From assembly GCA_903885665.1 (NCBI GenBank), contig CAISJL010000163.1, positions 1 through 56,455 of the forward strand: 56,455 bases of DNA, in the 5' to 3' direction. The translations under genes were made by a program, and so were the position numbers. The stretch comes from an uncultured beta proteobacterium (GTDB taxonomy: Bacteria; Pseudomonadota; Gammaproteobacteria; Burkholderiales; SG8-41). Positions 19,747-29,433 of the stretch are shown in pieces. Positions within the stretch are counted from its first letter, which is position 1, and each line of letters begins with the position of its first letter. A model generated the notes under the pieces. It did not search any database. It had not been told where the DNA came from and was given only the letters and a program-made list of their open reading frames with translations.

Positions 19747-19972
19747 TCGGCAGTCGAAACCGACCCGACTTTGCTCTACAATATCGCCTGTTTACAATCT
19801 AATATTTTTATCGGTTTTCTTATTGTTACTCTGCCTCTTAATCTAACTCTTACACTTACTCTATTACTCTAGTTTTCTTTATTACTTATTACTTATTACT
19901 TATTACTCATTATTCATTACGCATTGACAGCAACCGAGCGCGGCGCGCTGTCGTCTTCACTGGAAATACATT
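19747..19972. repeat. Intergenic tandem ATTACTT repeats before argG
   Basis: The argF-argG gap contains at least four consecutive near-perfect copies of the 7-mer attactt (about 19880-19915), preceded by looser ttactct units. No gene is seen. Changes in repeat number here would alter the distance between any argG promoter and its start. Confidence 0.6.
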
Positions 19973-21202
19973 ATGAAAAAATCAAACAAAATAAATAAAG
20001 TAGTGCTAGCTTACTCCGGCGGCTTAGATACTTCAGTAATCCTGAAGTGGCTCCAAGATGTCTACGACTGCGAGGTGATCACCTTTACAGCAGACATTGG
20101 TCAAGGTGAGGAAGTCGCGCCAGCTCGTAAAAAAGCCAAGCTCTTAGGTGTGAAGCAAATCTTTATCGAAGACTTGCGCGAAGAATTTGTGCGTGATTAT
20201 GTATTCCCTATGTTTCGTGCCAATGCCGTCTACGAAGGTGAATACTTGCTCGGCACCTCGATTGCACGCCCCTTAATTGCCAAGCGTATGATTGAGATCG
20301 CACGCAAAACTGGCGCTGATGCGGTGTCTCATGGCGCTACCGGCAAAGGCAACGATCAAGTCCGCTTTGAGCTAGGCGCTTATGCCTTAATGCCTGATGT
20401 GAAAATCATTGCGCCGTGGCGCGAGTGGGATTTACTCTCACGTGAAAAACTCTTAGCTTATGCCGATAAAAACGGCATCCCCGTTGATTATAAAAAACGT
20501 AAAGGTGGTGCGCCTTATTCTATGGACGCCAACTTGCTACATATCTCCTATGAAGGTGGCATTCTCGAGGACCCCAACTTTGAGCCTGAGGCCTCCATGT
20601 GGCGGATCACCAACTCCCCAGAAAAAGCACCAGGGCGTGCTGAATATATTGAACTCGGTTACCGCCATGGCGATATTGTTAGTATTAATGGCAAAGCATT
20701 AAGCCCAGCGCAAGTACTCACCAAGCTTAACCAAATCGGTGGCAAGCACGGCATTGGTCGACTCGACTTAGTAGAGAATCGATATGTTGGCATGAAGTCG
20801 CGCGGGTGCTACGAGACCCCTGGTGGCACTATCATGTTACGCGCCCATCGTGCAATGGAATCACTCACGCTGGATCGCGAAGTGCTCGCCCTCAAAGATG
20901 ATTTAATGCCACGCTATGCCCGCCTAATCTACAACGGTTATTGGTTTAGCCCAGAGCGTGAACTCATCCAATCGCTGATCGATCAATCACAACGGAATGT
21001 CAATGGAAGCGTACGCCTGAAGCTTTATAAAGGAACGGTCACCACCGTTGGTCGCGTCTCCAAAACAGATTCGCTGTTCGATGCGACAATCTCGACCTTT
21101 GAAGATGACAAAGGTGCATACAACCAAGCCGATGCGGCTGGATTCATTCGTCTCAACGCGCTACGTCTGCGAATTGCAGCACGCCGTCGGAAGCCACGCT
21201 AA
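19973..21202 (+). CDS. argG: Argininosuccinate synthase
   Basis: ATP-dependent joining of citrulline and aspartate. The N-terminal PP-loop is [14 protein letters not shown] (about residues 10-23). Conserved substrate segments [12 protein letters not shown] and [15 protein letters not shown] follow. At 409 residues it has the usual length. The N-terminus carries a short Lys/Asn-rich extension. ppnP follows 17 bases downstream with its own AAGGA, so the two are probably co-transcribed. Confidence 0.96.
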   Translation: MKKSNKINKVVLAYSGGLDTSVILKWLQDVYDCEVITFTADIGQGEEVAPARKKAKLLGVKQIFIEDLREEFVRDYVFPMFRANAVYEGEYLLGTSIARPLIAKRMIEIARKTGADAVSHGATGKGNDQVRFELGAYALMPDVKIIAPWREWDLLSREKLLAYADKNGIPVDYKKRKGGAPYSMDANLLHISYEGGILEDPNFEPEASMWRITNSPEKAPGRAEYIELGYRHGDIVSINGKALSPAQVLTKLNQIGGKHGIGRLDLVENRYVGMKSRGCYETPGGTIMLRAHRAMESLTLDREVLALKDDLMPRYARLIYNGYWFSPERELIQSLIDQSQRNVNGSVRLKLYKGTVTTVGRVSKTDSLFDATISTFEDDKGAYNQADAAGFIRLNALRLRIAARRRKPR

Positions 21203-21219
21203 ACTATAAGGATTTTAAT

Positions 21220-21528
21220 ATGCCTCAATTTGATCAAGTCTCCGTCGTCAAAAAAGCAAATGTGTTCTTTGACGGTCGCTGCGTGAGTCATACCGTGATT
21301 TTGGCTGATGGTTCACGCAAATCAATCGGAGTGATTATGCCTAGCACCTTAACCTTTAATACCGCCGCTGCTGAACGTATGGAAATCATCGCAGGCACTG
21401 GGCGCTATCAATTACCTGGTGACGCTTGGCAATCGATCAGTGCTGGCCAGCACTTTGATGTGCCAGCAGACTCACAATTTGAAATTGAAGCGACTGAGCC
21501 GCTACACTACGTATGTCACTTTGCTTAA
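21220..21528 (+). CDS. ppnP: Pyrimidine/purine nucleoside phosphorylase PpnP (DUF1255)
   Basis: Small cupin-fold phosphorolytic enzyme of 102 residues with broad nucleoside specificity in the characterised Escherichia coli homologue. Matching features include SIGVIMPSTLTFNTAAAERM, the VISG-like turn EIIAGTGRYQLPG and the C-terminal FDVPADSQFEIE. It lies directly after argG, which has no obvious metabolic link. The pairing with argG is seen in other betaproteobacteria to my knowledge. Confidence 0.88.
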   Translation: MPQFDQVSVVKKANVFFDGRCVSHTVILADGSRKSIGVIMPSTLTFNTAAAERMEIIAGTGRYQLPGDAWQSISAGQHFDVPADSQFEIEATEPLHYVCHFA

Positions 21529-21774
21529 ATTTATTCTGAAACAACGCGCTGGTTGTTATAAAAAAATGTCAGCGTACTTTTCACAATTAATCCATTCAAA
21601 CATTACCAAAAAATAATCTCATTTAATTTGATTATTTTATTTTATTTTATCTTCTATAATCATCTATACACTACGCGCTTAATCAAATTTCGCTTAATTT
21701 CAACCTCAGCCCCGCCTCATGGTGTCTGGTAACGCGTATAATACAACCTTGTTGTTACTGTTAGGATTGTTACC

Positions 21775-22266
21775 ATGCCTTCATTCGATATAGTTTCCGA
21801 AGTCAATCAAGTCGAAGTGCATAACGCTGTCGACCAAGCGAACAAAGAAGTGTCTACTCGATTCGACTTCAAAGGATCTGATGCGCGAATCGAGATCAAC
21901 GACAAGGATAAAATACTGACCTTATTTGGTGATGATGATTTCAAATTATCCCAAGTACGTGATGTGCTTACCGCTAAGCTCGCTAAGCGTGGCGTAGATA
22001 CCCGTTGCCTAAAGTTTGATAATGGCGAATCAATTAGCGGTAATAAAATGAAGCAACCGGTGACCGTCCGCGAAGGCATTGAACAAGACCTCGCTAAAAA
22101 AATTATCAAGCTACTCAAAGACAGTAAAATGAAAGTACAAGGTAGCATTCAAGGTGATGTGGTGCGTGTCACTGGCGCCAAAAAAGATTTGCTGCAAGAG
22201 GCGATTGCATTGATTCGTAAATCAATCAATGATTTTCCACTGCAATATAAAAACTTCCGTGATTAA
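21775..22266 (+). CDS. yajQ: YajQ family nucleotide-binding protein
   Basis: 163-residue protein of the YajQ family, which binds nucleotides. Some members are cyclic-di-GMP effectors in xanthomonads, but the role here is unknown. It starts [11 protein letters not shown] and contains [11 protein letters not shown] and the C-terminal [12 protein letters not shown]-like end, all family signatures. A TATAAT at 21737-21742 precedes it without a good -35. It is monocistronic and convergent with ribBA. Confidence 0.92.
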   Translation: MPSFDIVSEVNQVEVHNAVDQANKEVSTRFDFKGSDARIEINDKDKILTLFGDDDFKLSQVRDVLTAKLAKRGVDTRCLKFDNGESISGNKMKQPVTVREGIEQDLAKKIIKLLKDSKMKVQGSIQGDVVRVTGAKKDLLQEAIALIRKSINDFPLQYKNFRD

Positions 22267-22296
22267 ACGAGCGGTCTAAGCGCTGACGCTGTGTGG

Positions 22297-22352
22297 TGGT
22301 TGCCGCGCAGTGGTTGCCGCGCAGTGGTTGCTGCGAAATAGTTGCAGAGCCG
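22297..22352. repeat. Tandem 14-bp repeat downstream of yajQ
   Basis: Two perfect copies of tggttgccgcgcag (22297-22310 and 22311-22324) are followed by two decaying copies (22325-22352). It lies between the convergent ends of yajQ and ribBA. Confidence 0.75.
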
Positions 22353-22441
22353 TAATATTCGGGCAGTAGTAGCCGACCAGCAGCAAGCCGGTAATCTGCT
22401 GAAATTAATAATTAGCTTTGATTGTGATCGCTATTAGATTA

Positions 22442-22458
22442 CGCGACTATTCGTCGCG
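22442..22458 (-). terminator. GC-rich hairpin after ribBA
   Basis: Arms CGCGAC and GTCGCG form a 6-bp stem with a 5-base loop just past the ribBA stop. The tail is only weakly T-rich, so its role as terminator of the xseB-ispA-dxs-folE-ribBA unit is tentative. Confidence 0.35.
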
Positions 22459-22468
22459 GGCGCGAGGC

Positions 22469-23764
22469 CTACTTCCGCGGAAGCTCTTCGACAGCACCGC
22501 CAACCATCGATAACAAATGGCCAAACTTGCTGCGTTTAGTCTCTAAATAATATCGATTAGCTTGGCGCGGCGCCACTTCAACCGAGACCCGTTCGACCAC
22601 TTGCAAACCAAAGTCCTCGAGTGCAGCAACCTTTTCTGGATTGTTGGTCATTAAGCGTAAATGGCGCACGCCAAGGTCAAACAAGATATGCGCCCCTGCA
22701 CGATAGTCGCGCATATCAGCCGCAAACCCCAGCGCATGATTAGCCTCTACTGTATCGTGACCTTGATCTTGCAGTGCATAGGCACGAATCTTATTTAACA
22801 GGCCAATACCGCGCCCCTCATCAAACATATAGACCAGCACACCACTACCCGCGTCCTCGATCATTTTCATTGCGGCATCGAGTTGCTCGCCGCAATCGCA
22901 ACGCTCAGAGCCAAACACATCACCAGTGAGGCATTGCGAATGCATACGTACCAAAACGGGTTGCTCAGGCTTAATCTCACCCTTAACTAGAGCAACATAC
23001 AAATTCGATTCTAAATGATCCGCATAGATAATCATTTGAAACTCCCCAGCCTTGCTAGTGGGCAACACTGTTTGCGCACGTCGCCGAATCATGCGTTCAT
23101 TGTTACGATATGCCACCAGATCACTAATTTGGAGTATTTGAATACCATGGGTTGCTGCAAACTGTTCGAGATCAGGCAAGCGTGCCATCGTACCGTCGGC
23201 ATTCATAATTTCACACAATACGCCAGCCGGTTTTAAACCCGCTAAACGCGCCAAGTCAACCGCAGCTTCAGTGTGACCGCGCCGCACCAACACACCACCA
23301 TCTAGCGCGCGTAATGTTTGCAAGCGGCCCGGACGAATTAAATCATTTGCTTGGGTATCGTCTGCAATCGCCACTGCTATGGTATGTGCTCTATCGTACG
23401 CAGACATACCAGAACCAACCCCTTGGCGAGCATCGATTGGCGTGGCAAAAGCAGTGCCAAATTTAGTTTGATTGCCAGTGTCGTCGGTAATCAACGACAA
23501 GCCTAAGTGACGCATACGCTCTTCAGTGAGCGCCAGTGAAATCAAACCTCGCGCAGAACTGGCCATAAAGTTAATTGCGGGCGCTGTTGCCCGCTCTGCG
23601 GCAATAAACAAGTCACCCTCGTTCTCGCGATCTTTATCATCAAATAAAATCACCATCTGACCACGCCGCACATCAGCCAAGATTTGCTCAACCCGGTATT
23701 CGCTTGTTTTCTCGGTAACGTTTGGTATCGCTTGATGCGCGGTGTTGCTTGACTGATTACTCAT
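22469..23764 (-). CDS. ribBA: RibBA: DHBP synthase / GTP cyclohydrolase II
   Basis: Bifunctional entry enzyme of riboflavin synthesis. The N-terminal DHBP synthase domain has the metal motif DDKDRENEGD (residues 42-51), RRGHTEAAVDL (His164) and VLCEIMNADGTMAR (Glu185). The C-terminal cyclohydrolase II domain has zinc cysteines 278, 289 and 291 (CLTGDVFGSERCDC) and LGFAADMRDY. Odd points: the usual RPGH reads RPGR (Arg147) and is followed by LQT instead of FPL-type residues. The usual ARGLICL reads ARGLISL (Ser76). The usual YLRQEGRGIG reads YMFDEGRGIG. DHBP synthase activity is therefore less certain than cyclohydrolase activity. It is the last gene of the operon, 21 bases after folE. Confidence 0.9.
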   Translation of the reverse strand: MSNQSSNTAHQAIPNVTEKTSEYRVEQILADVRRGQMVILFDDKDRENEGDLFIAAERATAPAINFMASSARGLISLALTEERMRHLGLSLITDDTGNQTKFGTAFATPIDARQGVGSGMSAYDRAHTIAVAIADDTQANDLIRPGRLQTLRALDGGVLVRRGHTEAAVDLARLAGLKPAGVLCEIMNADGTMARLPDLEQFAATHGIQILQISDLVAYRNNERMIRRRAQTVLPTSKAGEFQMIIYADHLESNLYVALVKGEIKPEQPVLVRMHSQCLTGDVFGSERCDCGEQLDAAMKMIEDAGSGVLVYMFDEGRGIGLLNKIRAYALQDQGHDTVEANHALGFAADMRDYRAGAHILFDLGVRHLRLMTNNPEKVAALEDFGLQVVERVSVEVAPRQANRYYLETKRSKFGHLLSMVGGAVEELPRK

Positions 23765-23785
23765 TTGACTGATGACTCATTATTG

Positions 23786-24409
23786 TTATCTTGAATGACG
23801 ATCAGCAATCAATCGTAAAAATTCAGCGCGTGTGACTGCTTGATTGAACTCACCGGTAAACGCTGAAGTGAGTGTTGTTGAATGTTGCTTTTGAATACCG
23901 CGCATAATCATGCATAAGTGCTGCGCTTCAATCACCACAGCCACCCCGGCCGGTTGCAAGGTCTCGTCGATACAGTCGCGAATTTGCACCGTTAAGCGCT
24001 CTTGCACTTGCAAACGTCTAGCAAACGCATCCACAACTCGCGGCAATTTCGACAAGCCAACAATCCGACCTTTGGGAATATAAGCAATATGTGCCTTACC
24101 AAAAAAAGGCAGCATATGATGTTCACACATCGAATAAATTTCAATATCGCGGACAATCACCATCTGTTGATATTCTTCAGTGAACATCGCAGAGCGCAGA
24201 ATTTCTGCGGGATCTAAATCGTAACCATGGGTCAAATACTGTAGCGCCTTTGCTACACGCTCAGGTGTCTTGAGCAAGCCCTCGCGTTGCGGATCTTCGC
24301 CCAGATCGGTCAATATGCTCGAGTAGTGCGCGGCAATTCGTGCAATCGCTTCAGGTTCATAGGATTCAGTCTTAGAGTACGGCTCCATCCTGTGATCAGC
24401 TTTCATCAT
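23786..24409 (-). CDS. folE: GTP cyclohydrolase I
   Basis: First enzyme of folate (tetrahydropterin) synthesis. Zinc ligands are visible in [11 protein letters not shown] and in [11 protein letters not shown], with the family end TRAEFLRLI. At 207 residues it has the usual length. Its ATG follows the dxs stop with no gap, so it depends on dxs translation. With ribBA next, two enzymes competing for GTP are made from one transcript. Confidence 0.95.
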   Translation of the reverse strand: MMKADHRMEPYSKTESYEPEAIARIAAHYSSILTDLGEDPQREGLLKTPERVAKALQYLTHGYDLDPAEILRSAMFTEEYQQMVIVRDIEIYSMCEHHMLPFFGKAHIAYIPKGRIVGLSKLPRVVDAFARRLQVQERLTVQIRDCIDETLQPAGVAVVIEAQHLCMIMRGIQKQHSTTLTSAFTGEFNQAVTRAEFLRLIADRHSR

Positions 24410-26329
24410 TTACCTTTTAATCCAGCGCACGCTATCATGGCTAGGCTGGGCCGCAGTAGTTGTGGTCAGGCCCGCTAAGCGGTTTTTAATCGATTCAATA
24501 ATACTTACCGGATCAAGTCCTGCGTCTTTCAGTTGCAAGGCGGTATCGCCTTGGTCAATAAAGCGATCTGGCAAACCCAATTGCAACACATGCACTAAAC
24601 AACCATGAGCCTGCAATGCTTCTAGTACCGCACTGCCTGCACCACCCATAACCACGTTTTCTTCAATCGTGACCAAAAGCCTATGCTGTGCGGCTAATTG
24701 CTTCACTAAAGCTTCATCTAGCGGCTTAACAAAACGCATATTCACTACCGTAGCGTCTATAGTCTCGGCCGCCGCTAGCGCCGGTGCGAGCATAGAGCCA
24801 AAAGCCAATATCGCCACGCCAGACTGCCCAGTGCGGCGGATTTCACCGCGACCAATTGGCAATGCTTGCATCTCGCGTGCAATCGCCATACCGGGCCCTG
24901 TGCCGCGGGGGTAGCGTACAGTCACGGGACTATTCATGGTGTAGGCAGTGTAGAGCATTTGCCGACATTCGTTTTCATCAGACGGGGTCATTACAGTCAT
25001 GTTTGGCAAGCATCGCAGAAAGCTCAAATCAAAACTACCATGATGCGTTGCGCCATCATTACCGACTAAGCCCGCGCGGTCAACTGCAAACACAATCGGT
25101 AGATTTTGTATCTGTACATCATGAATTAACTGGTCATAAGCACGTTGCAGAAAGGTGGAATATATAGCCACTACTGGTTTATAACCTTCACATGCAATAC
25201 CTGCTGCAAACGTAACTGCATGTTGCTCAGCAATACCCACATCAAAATAACGTTTGGGATATTGGGCAGCAAACTTCATCATACCCGAACCCTCAGCCAT
25301 CGCTGGAGTGATCGCCACTAAGCGCGGGTCACGCTCGGCCATATCACACAACCAATCACCAAAAATCTGGTTATAGCTAAGCTTGGCAGCGGGCTTAGTT
25401 ATAATGCCACTATCGGGGTCAAACCTCGATACGCCGTGATACAGAATAGGATCTGCTTCAGCAAGCTTATAGCCTTGGCCCTTGCGAGTAACTACGTGCA
25501 AGAACTGCGGTCCTTTGAGTCGCTTAATATTGTGCAAGGTGGGAATCAGCGCATCTAAATCATGGCCATCAATTGGTCCGATGTAGTTAAAACCGAATTC
25601 TTCAAATAAAGTGTTGGGAATCACCATGCCCTTTACATGCTCCTCGGCACGGCGCACGATATCGCCCAACACTCGATGACCAATTCCCTTAGCTGCAGTA
25701 TAGAATCGGCCAGACATCAAGCGCGCCAAATATTTATTCAAAGCACCCACCGGGGGTGAGATTGACATATCGTTATCGTTCAAAATCACCAATACATCGG
25801 TATCCATCACACCAGCATTATTCATCGCTTCAAAAGCCATACCCGCAGTCATCGCACCATCACCAATAATCGCGACCGCACGGCGCGGTTCGCCTTTCAG
25901 TTGCGCGGCCAAGGCCATGCCCAAGGCTGCGCTAATCGATGTGCTCGAGTGCGCAGTCCCAAAGGCATCATAGATTGACTCTTCACGCCGCGGAAAACCC
26001 GACAAACCTTGCCACATCCGCAATGAGTCCATGGCCTCGCGACGACCCGTGAGGATTTTATGCGGATAGGTTTGGTGCCCAACATCCCAAATCAAGCGAT
26101 CATGTGGGGTATCAAACACATAATGCAACGCGACAGTGAGTTCAACAGTACCCAAGTTAGACGAGAGATGACCGCCGGTATGGCTGACCGTCTCTACTAA
26201 ATATTGACGCAACTCATCGGCCAAACCAGGTAGTTGGCTACGCTCCAACTCACGCAAGCTCGCAGGCGAATTAATCGACTTGAGTAACGCATAGGGCTGG
26301 TGATTCTGTGGTGTTTTAGATAAGGGCAT
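24410..26329 (-). CDS. dxs: 1-deoxy-D-xylulose-5-phosphate synthase
   Basis: Thiamine diphosphate enzyme that starts the MEP pathway. It has [11 protein letters not shown] near residue 50. The cofactor motif is [16 protein letters not shown] (about residues 155-170). The transketolase-like segment [16 protein letters not shown] is also present. At 639 residues it is of normal length with a short C-terminal tail. It lies 24 bases after ispA, whose product uses the pathway's end compounds. Confidence 0.96.
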   Translation of the reverse strand: MPLSKTPQNHQPYALLKSINSPASLRELERSQLPGLADELRQYLVETVSHTGGHLSSNLGTVELTVALHYVFDTPHDRLIWDVGHQTYPHKILTGRREAMDSLRMWQGLSGFPRREESIYDAFGTAHSSTSISAALGMALAAQLKGEPRRAVAIIGDGAMTAGMAFEAMNNAGVMDTDVLVILNDNDMSISPPVGALNKYLARLMSGRFYTAAKGIGHRVLGDIVRRAEEHVKGMVIPNTLFEEFGFNYIGPIDGHDLDALIPTLHNIKRLKGPQFLHVVTRKGQGYKLAEADPILYHGVSRFDPDSGIITKPAAKLSYNQIFGDWLCDMAERDPRLVAITPAMAEGSGMMKFAAQYPKRYFDVGIAEQHAVTFAAGIACEGYKPVVAIYSTFLQRAYDQLIHDVQIQNLPIVFAVDRAGLVGNDGATHHGSFDLSFLRCLPNMTVMTPSDENECRQMLYTAYTMNSPVTVRYPRGTGPGMAIAREMQALPIGRGEIRRTGQSGVAILAFGSMLAPALAAAETIDATVVNMRFVKPLDEALVKQLAAQHRLLVTIEENVVMGGAGSAVLEALQAHGCLVHVLQLGLPDRFIDQGDTALQLKDAGLDPVSIIESIKNRLAGLTTTTAAQPSHDSVRWIKR

Positions 26330-26353
26330 ATTTTTGAACTTTTGAACGCCAGT

Positions 26354-27265
26354 TTAATATGTTCGTTTCACTACATAGGTTGCCAACCGTCTTAAATTAT
26401 TGGCAGACTCGTCAAAGCATTCCAAAATTGCTAAGCCTTGATCTAAGAGATTTTCTGCCAAGGTTCTAGCCCCACTTAAGCCTAAAGCACTGACGTAGGT
26501 TGGCTTACCCTGCTTAGCATCTTTTCCGGCCGTTTTACCCAGTATGCTCGTCGGAGCTTCTTCATCTAGCACGTCATCAATCACCTGAAACGCCAAGCCA
26601 ATAATACGTGCATAATCATCTAATAGCGTCAGCTCCGTGAGACTGAGCTGCTGACTGCAACGCGCACCAAGGGCAACAGCACAGCGAATCATTGCTCCAG
26701 TTTTACGGCTATGCATCTGCTCTAAGTCTACAGCATTTAGCCGAAGGCCTACCGCACTTAGGTCAATCGCCTGACCGCCAGCCATGCCATAAGAACCAGA
26801 AGCTTGCGCTAACAGGCTCACCATTTCCAACTGTGTAGCCGCATCTTCAGCAACACAGCGCTCACTCAACACGCCAAAAGCCAAAGATTGGAGCGCATCA
26901 CCTACCAGCAGGGCCATCGCCTCACCATACTTCACATGGCAAGTGGGCATGCCGCGGCGTAACACATCATCATCCATGCAGGGCAAATCATCATGCACTA
27001 AGGAGTATGCATGGATTAACTCGACTGCAATACCAACCCAAGTTGCCCGCTCTATATCCGCATGCGCGATCTCCGCCGCAGCAAAAGCCAATAGTGGACG
27101 CACCCGCTTGCCACCACCCAACACAGCATAGCGCATGGCTCTATGTAGAACTGTCGGTAACTCAGTCGCAGGCGGCAAGCACTCTTCGAGCCGAGCCTCT
27201 GTAGACTTGCGCTGCTTAGTCATCCAACTTCCGAATTCCGACTTAGATACAATTTTTAAGGTCAT
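26354..27265 (-). CDS. ispA: Farnesyl diphosphate synthase
   Basis: Short-chain prenyl transferase making FPP from IPP and DMAPP. The first Asp-rich motif is DDLPCMDDD and the second is DDVLD. GGKRVRP near residue 52 binds IPP. The longer start at 27265 is kept because FGSWM aligns with the F-x-x-WM opening of betaproteobacterial homologues. An internal ATG at 27223 has GGAAG nearby and is possible. The second Asp motif is followed by an acidic stretch before KTAGKDAKQGK. Confidence 0.93.
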   Translation of the reverse strand: MTLKIVSKSEFGSWMTKQRKSTEARLEECLPPATELPTVLHRAMRYAVLGGGKRVRPLLAFAAAEIAHADIERATWVGIAVELIHAYSLVHDDLPCMDDDVLRRGMPTCHVKYGEAMALLVGDALQSLAFGVLSERCVAEDAATQLEMVSLLAQASGSYGMAGGQAIDLSAVGLRLNAVDLEQMHSRKTGAMIRCAVALGARCSQQLSLTELTLLDDYARIIGLAFQVIDDVLDEEAPTSILGKTAGKDAKQGKPTYVSALGLSGARTLAENLLDQGLAILECFDESANNLRRLATYVVKRTY

Positions 27266-27382
27266 GATTACACCGAATCAATCAGCGCTCTTAAACAAAG
27301 AAGCTGCGCATAAGGCAGCTTCATACCAATCACCCCAAATACATTCAAACGAATAATAATCGCTGATGAACGAGTAGCATGG

Positions 27383-27619
27383 CTACTCGATCGCTCCAAA
27401 ATTTTTTAAGTGGTCATTTTCAAGGATTTTAACTTGAGCTTGCGCATCTTGCAGTTGCGACTGACAGATCTTAAGCAACTCAGCTCCTCGTTTGTATGAC
27501 GCTAATGATTGCTCTAGCGTCATTTTGCCGTCCTCCATCGTCGCCACAATAGCTTCCAGCTCGGTTAGCGATTGCTCAAAACTGGGCTCAGAAGTATTTG
27601 TTTTTACAGTTTTTACCAT
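27383..27619 (-). CDS. xseB: Exodeoxyribonuclease VII small subunit
   Basis: Small subunit (78 residues from ATG 27619) of ExoVII, which degrades single-stranded DNA. The coiled-coil core SFEQSLTELEAIVATMEDG followed by LEQSLASYKRGAELLK is the family signature. The start at 27619 fits family length better than the ATG at 27652. Neither has a clear ribosome site. First gene of the xseB-ispA-dxs-folE-ribBA group. xseA is not in the window. Confidence 0.92.
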   Translation of the reverse strand: MVKTVKTNTSEPSFEQSLTELEAIVATMEDGKMTLEQSLASYKRGAELLKICQSQLQDAQAQVKILENDHLKNFGAIE

Positions 27620-28245
27620 GGGGGTTGATGATACGTGTAGCCTGCAGTCCATGCAACACTACAAACATAGCCAATAGACCTGAGCCTGACAAAAACGCAT
27701 CCATTTTGAGTCCACAAATTACAAAACTTCTGCCGACCATTCAGTGGCTGTAAAATTAGTCACCGAATAAAGAATATAAACCATATAAATCAAAAGGTTA
27801 CACTGATTGCCGACCCTAACTCCATGAGTGGTAAAATTATAGTTGCCTTTTAACAGTCACTGGGAAAGAATACGCCCCTTGCTTGATCGAAATATGCGGA
27901 ATAACAGCGCACTGTTAGTTATGCTGAGTATTTACCTCAAAAGCGAGCAGGATGAGATTAGATTTCTTAGCCATGATTGAATGTTCCGTTGTTTGGTTCT
28001 GCTGTTTAGTCCTGCTGTTTAGTCCTATTGTTTGGCCATGTTGTTACTATCCGTTGACCGACTGTATTCATTTTTAACGACCCACATCACACTGATTAAC
28101 GACAAACTTCATTGCCCCTACTCAACAAACCAATACATTCACACTACTTTTACAACCCCGATATCCACCATCACTTATCCATCTTCTTACCCGTCCCCGT
28201 ATCAATCCTCGTATCAATCCTATTACCCACCCTATTACCTGCTGT
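27620..28245. promoter_or_regulatory. Long divergent region xseB / Rieske gene
   Basis: About 625 bases without a convincing gene. Two similar segments, each with tgccgacc and then a taaaatta box (about 27731-27760 and 27808-27840), could be duplicated promoter parts. Further along are degenerate tandem repeats: ctgctgtttagtc units at about 28000-28035 and cgtatcaatcct / ctattacccac units at about 28195-28245, running right up to the Rieske start. The ribosome site of that gene is therefore poor. Confidence 0.45.
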
Positions 28246-29346
28246 ATGACCGTTCTCTCTAGTGTTAGCGCCTTGCGCACCCCCCCCTCACAACTACCAG
28301 TTGCGTGGTATTTCGATCCGCACATCTACGCGACCGAACAAAAACTGCTATTTGCACAAGGTCCGCAATACGTGGGACATCGTCTGATGGTGCCAAATAT
28401 TGGCGACTACCATGTCATTGAGTGGCTGGGTAGCTCGCTAGCGTTGGTACATACCCCCGCTGGCATTCAGTTATTGTCTAACATCTGCAGGCATCGGCAA
28501 GCGATTATTTTGCAAGGGCGGGGGCATACAGAAAACATTATTTGCCCACTCCATCGCTGGACTTACGATTTACAAGGCAAACTGCTAGGTGCGCCTCACT
28601 TCGCTGACAACCCATGTCTAGATTTGGCGAGTACACCGCTACATGAATGGAATGGCCTGCTATTTACTGGCCAGCGCAATGTGGCGCGCGATCTCGCCCA
28701 AATCAGCTCCCGCCACGCCCTTGATTTCTCCGGCTACGTGCTAGACCACATCGAAACCGATGACTACGCTTGCAACTGGAAGACATTTATTGAAGTCTAT
28801 CTAGAGGACTATCATGTTGAGCCGTTTCACCCGGGGCTGGGTCAGTTTGTAAACGTGAATGATTTACAGTGGGAGTTTGGCGACTGGCATAGCGTGCAGA
28901 CCTGTGGTATCAAGAATCGACTCGCCCGTCCCGGAAGTGCGGTGTATCAACAATGGCACAATCAAGTGCTCACGCAAAGCACAGAGCAACCACAGCATGG
29001 AGCGATTTGGCTCACTTACTTCCCAAACTTAATGGTGGAATGGTATCCAAAAGTGTTAGTGGTCAGTACCATTTTGCCAACCGGGCCTGAAACCTGCCGC
29101 AACGTGGTCGAGTTCTACTATCCAGAAGAAATTGTGCATTTTGAACGTGATTTCATTGAGGCAGAACAAGCCGCCTATCGCGAAACTGCAGTAGAAGACG
29201 CTGAAATTATTGCGCGAATGACGGCAGGGCGACGCGCCTTATGGAATCAAGGGCGCTGCGAGACAGGTCCCTATCAAAGTCCGCTAGAAGATGGCATGCG
29301 GCATTTTCACGACTTCCTTCAGCGTACAGTCACACCCCATCTCTAA
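28246..29346 (+). CDS. Rieske oxygenase alpha-subunit-like protein
   Basis: Rieske non-heme iron oxygenase large subunit. The [2Fe-2S] ligands are in NICRHRQ (C-x-H) and ICPLHRW (C-x2-H), near residues 82 and 102. The mononuclear iron motif DYHVEPFH, in NWKTFIEVYLEDYHVEPFH-type context, is near residue 190. At 366 residues it is on the short side. No ferredoxin, reductase or beta subunit lies beside it, so its electron donor and substrate are unknown. A gene of this type divergent from xseB-ispA-dxs is a conserved neighbourhood in Burkholderiales to my knowledge, which argues for a housekeeping or lipid-related role. Confidence 0.85.
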   Translation: MTVLSSVSALRTPPSQLPVAWYFDPHIYATEQKLLFAQGPQYVGHRLMVPNIGDYHVIEWLGSSLALVHTPAGIQLLSNICRHRQAIILQGRGHTENIICPLHRWTYDLQGKLLGAPHFADNPCLDLASTPLHEWNGLLFTGQRNVARDLAQISSRHALDFSGYVLDHIETDDYACNWKTFIEVYLEDYHVEPFHPGLGQFVNVNDLQWEFGDWHSVQTCGIKNRLARPGSAVYQQWHNQVLTQSTEQPQHGAIWLTYFPNLMVEWYPKVLVVSTILPTGPETCRNVVEFYYPEEIVHFERDFIEAEQAAYRETAVEDAEIIARMTAGRRALWNQGRCETGPYQSPLEDGMRHFHDFLQRTVTPHL

Positions 29347-29433
29347 ACGTAGCGCAGCAACTGCTATAAGCCAGCTCTATTACACAGGTCGATCATCAGC
29401 TAACGCTTAACCGATGGTGACCTAACCTTAATC

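Noticed and set aside
23765-23785. FMN riboswitch in front of ribBA
   Set aside because: Only 21 bases separate folE and ribBA, too short for the aptamer. None was seen before ribF either.
28032-28262. 76-codon frame before the Rieske gene
   Set aside because: It consists of repeat-derived Ser/Tyr/Pro runs, has no ribosome site and overlaps the true start of the next gene.
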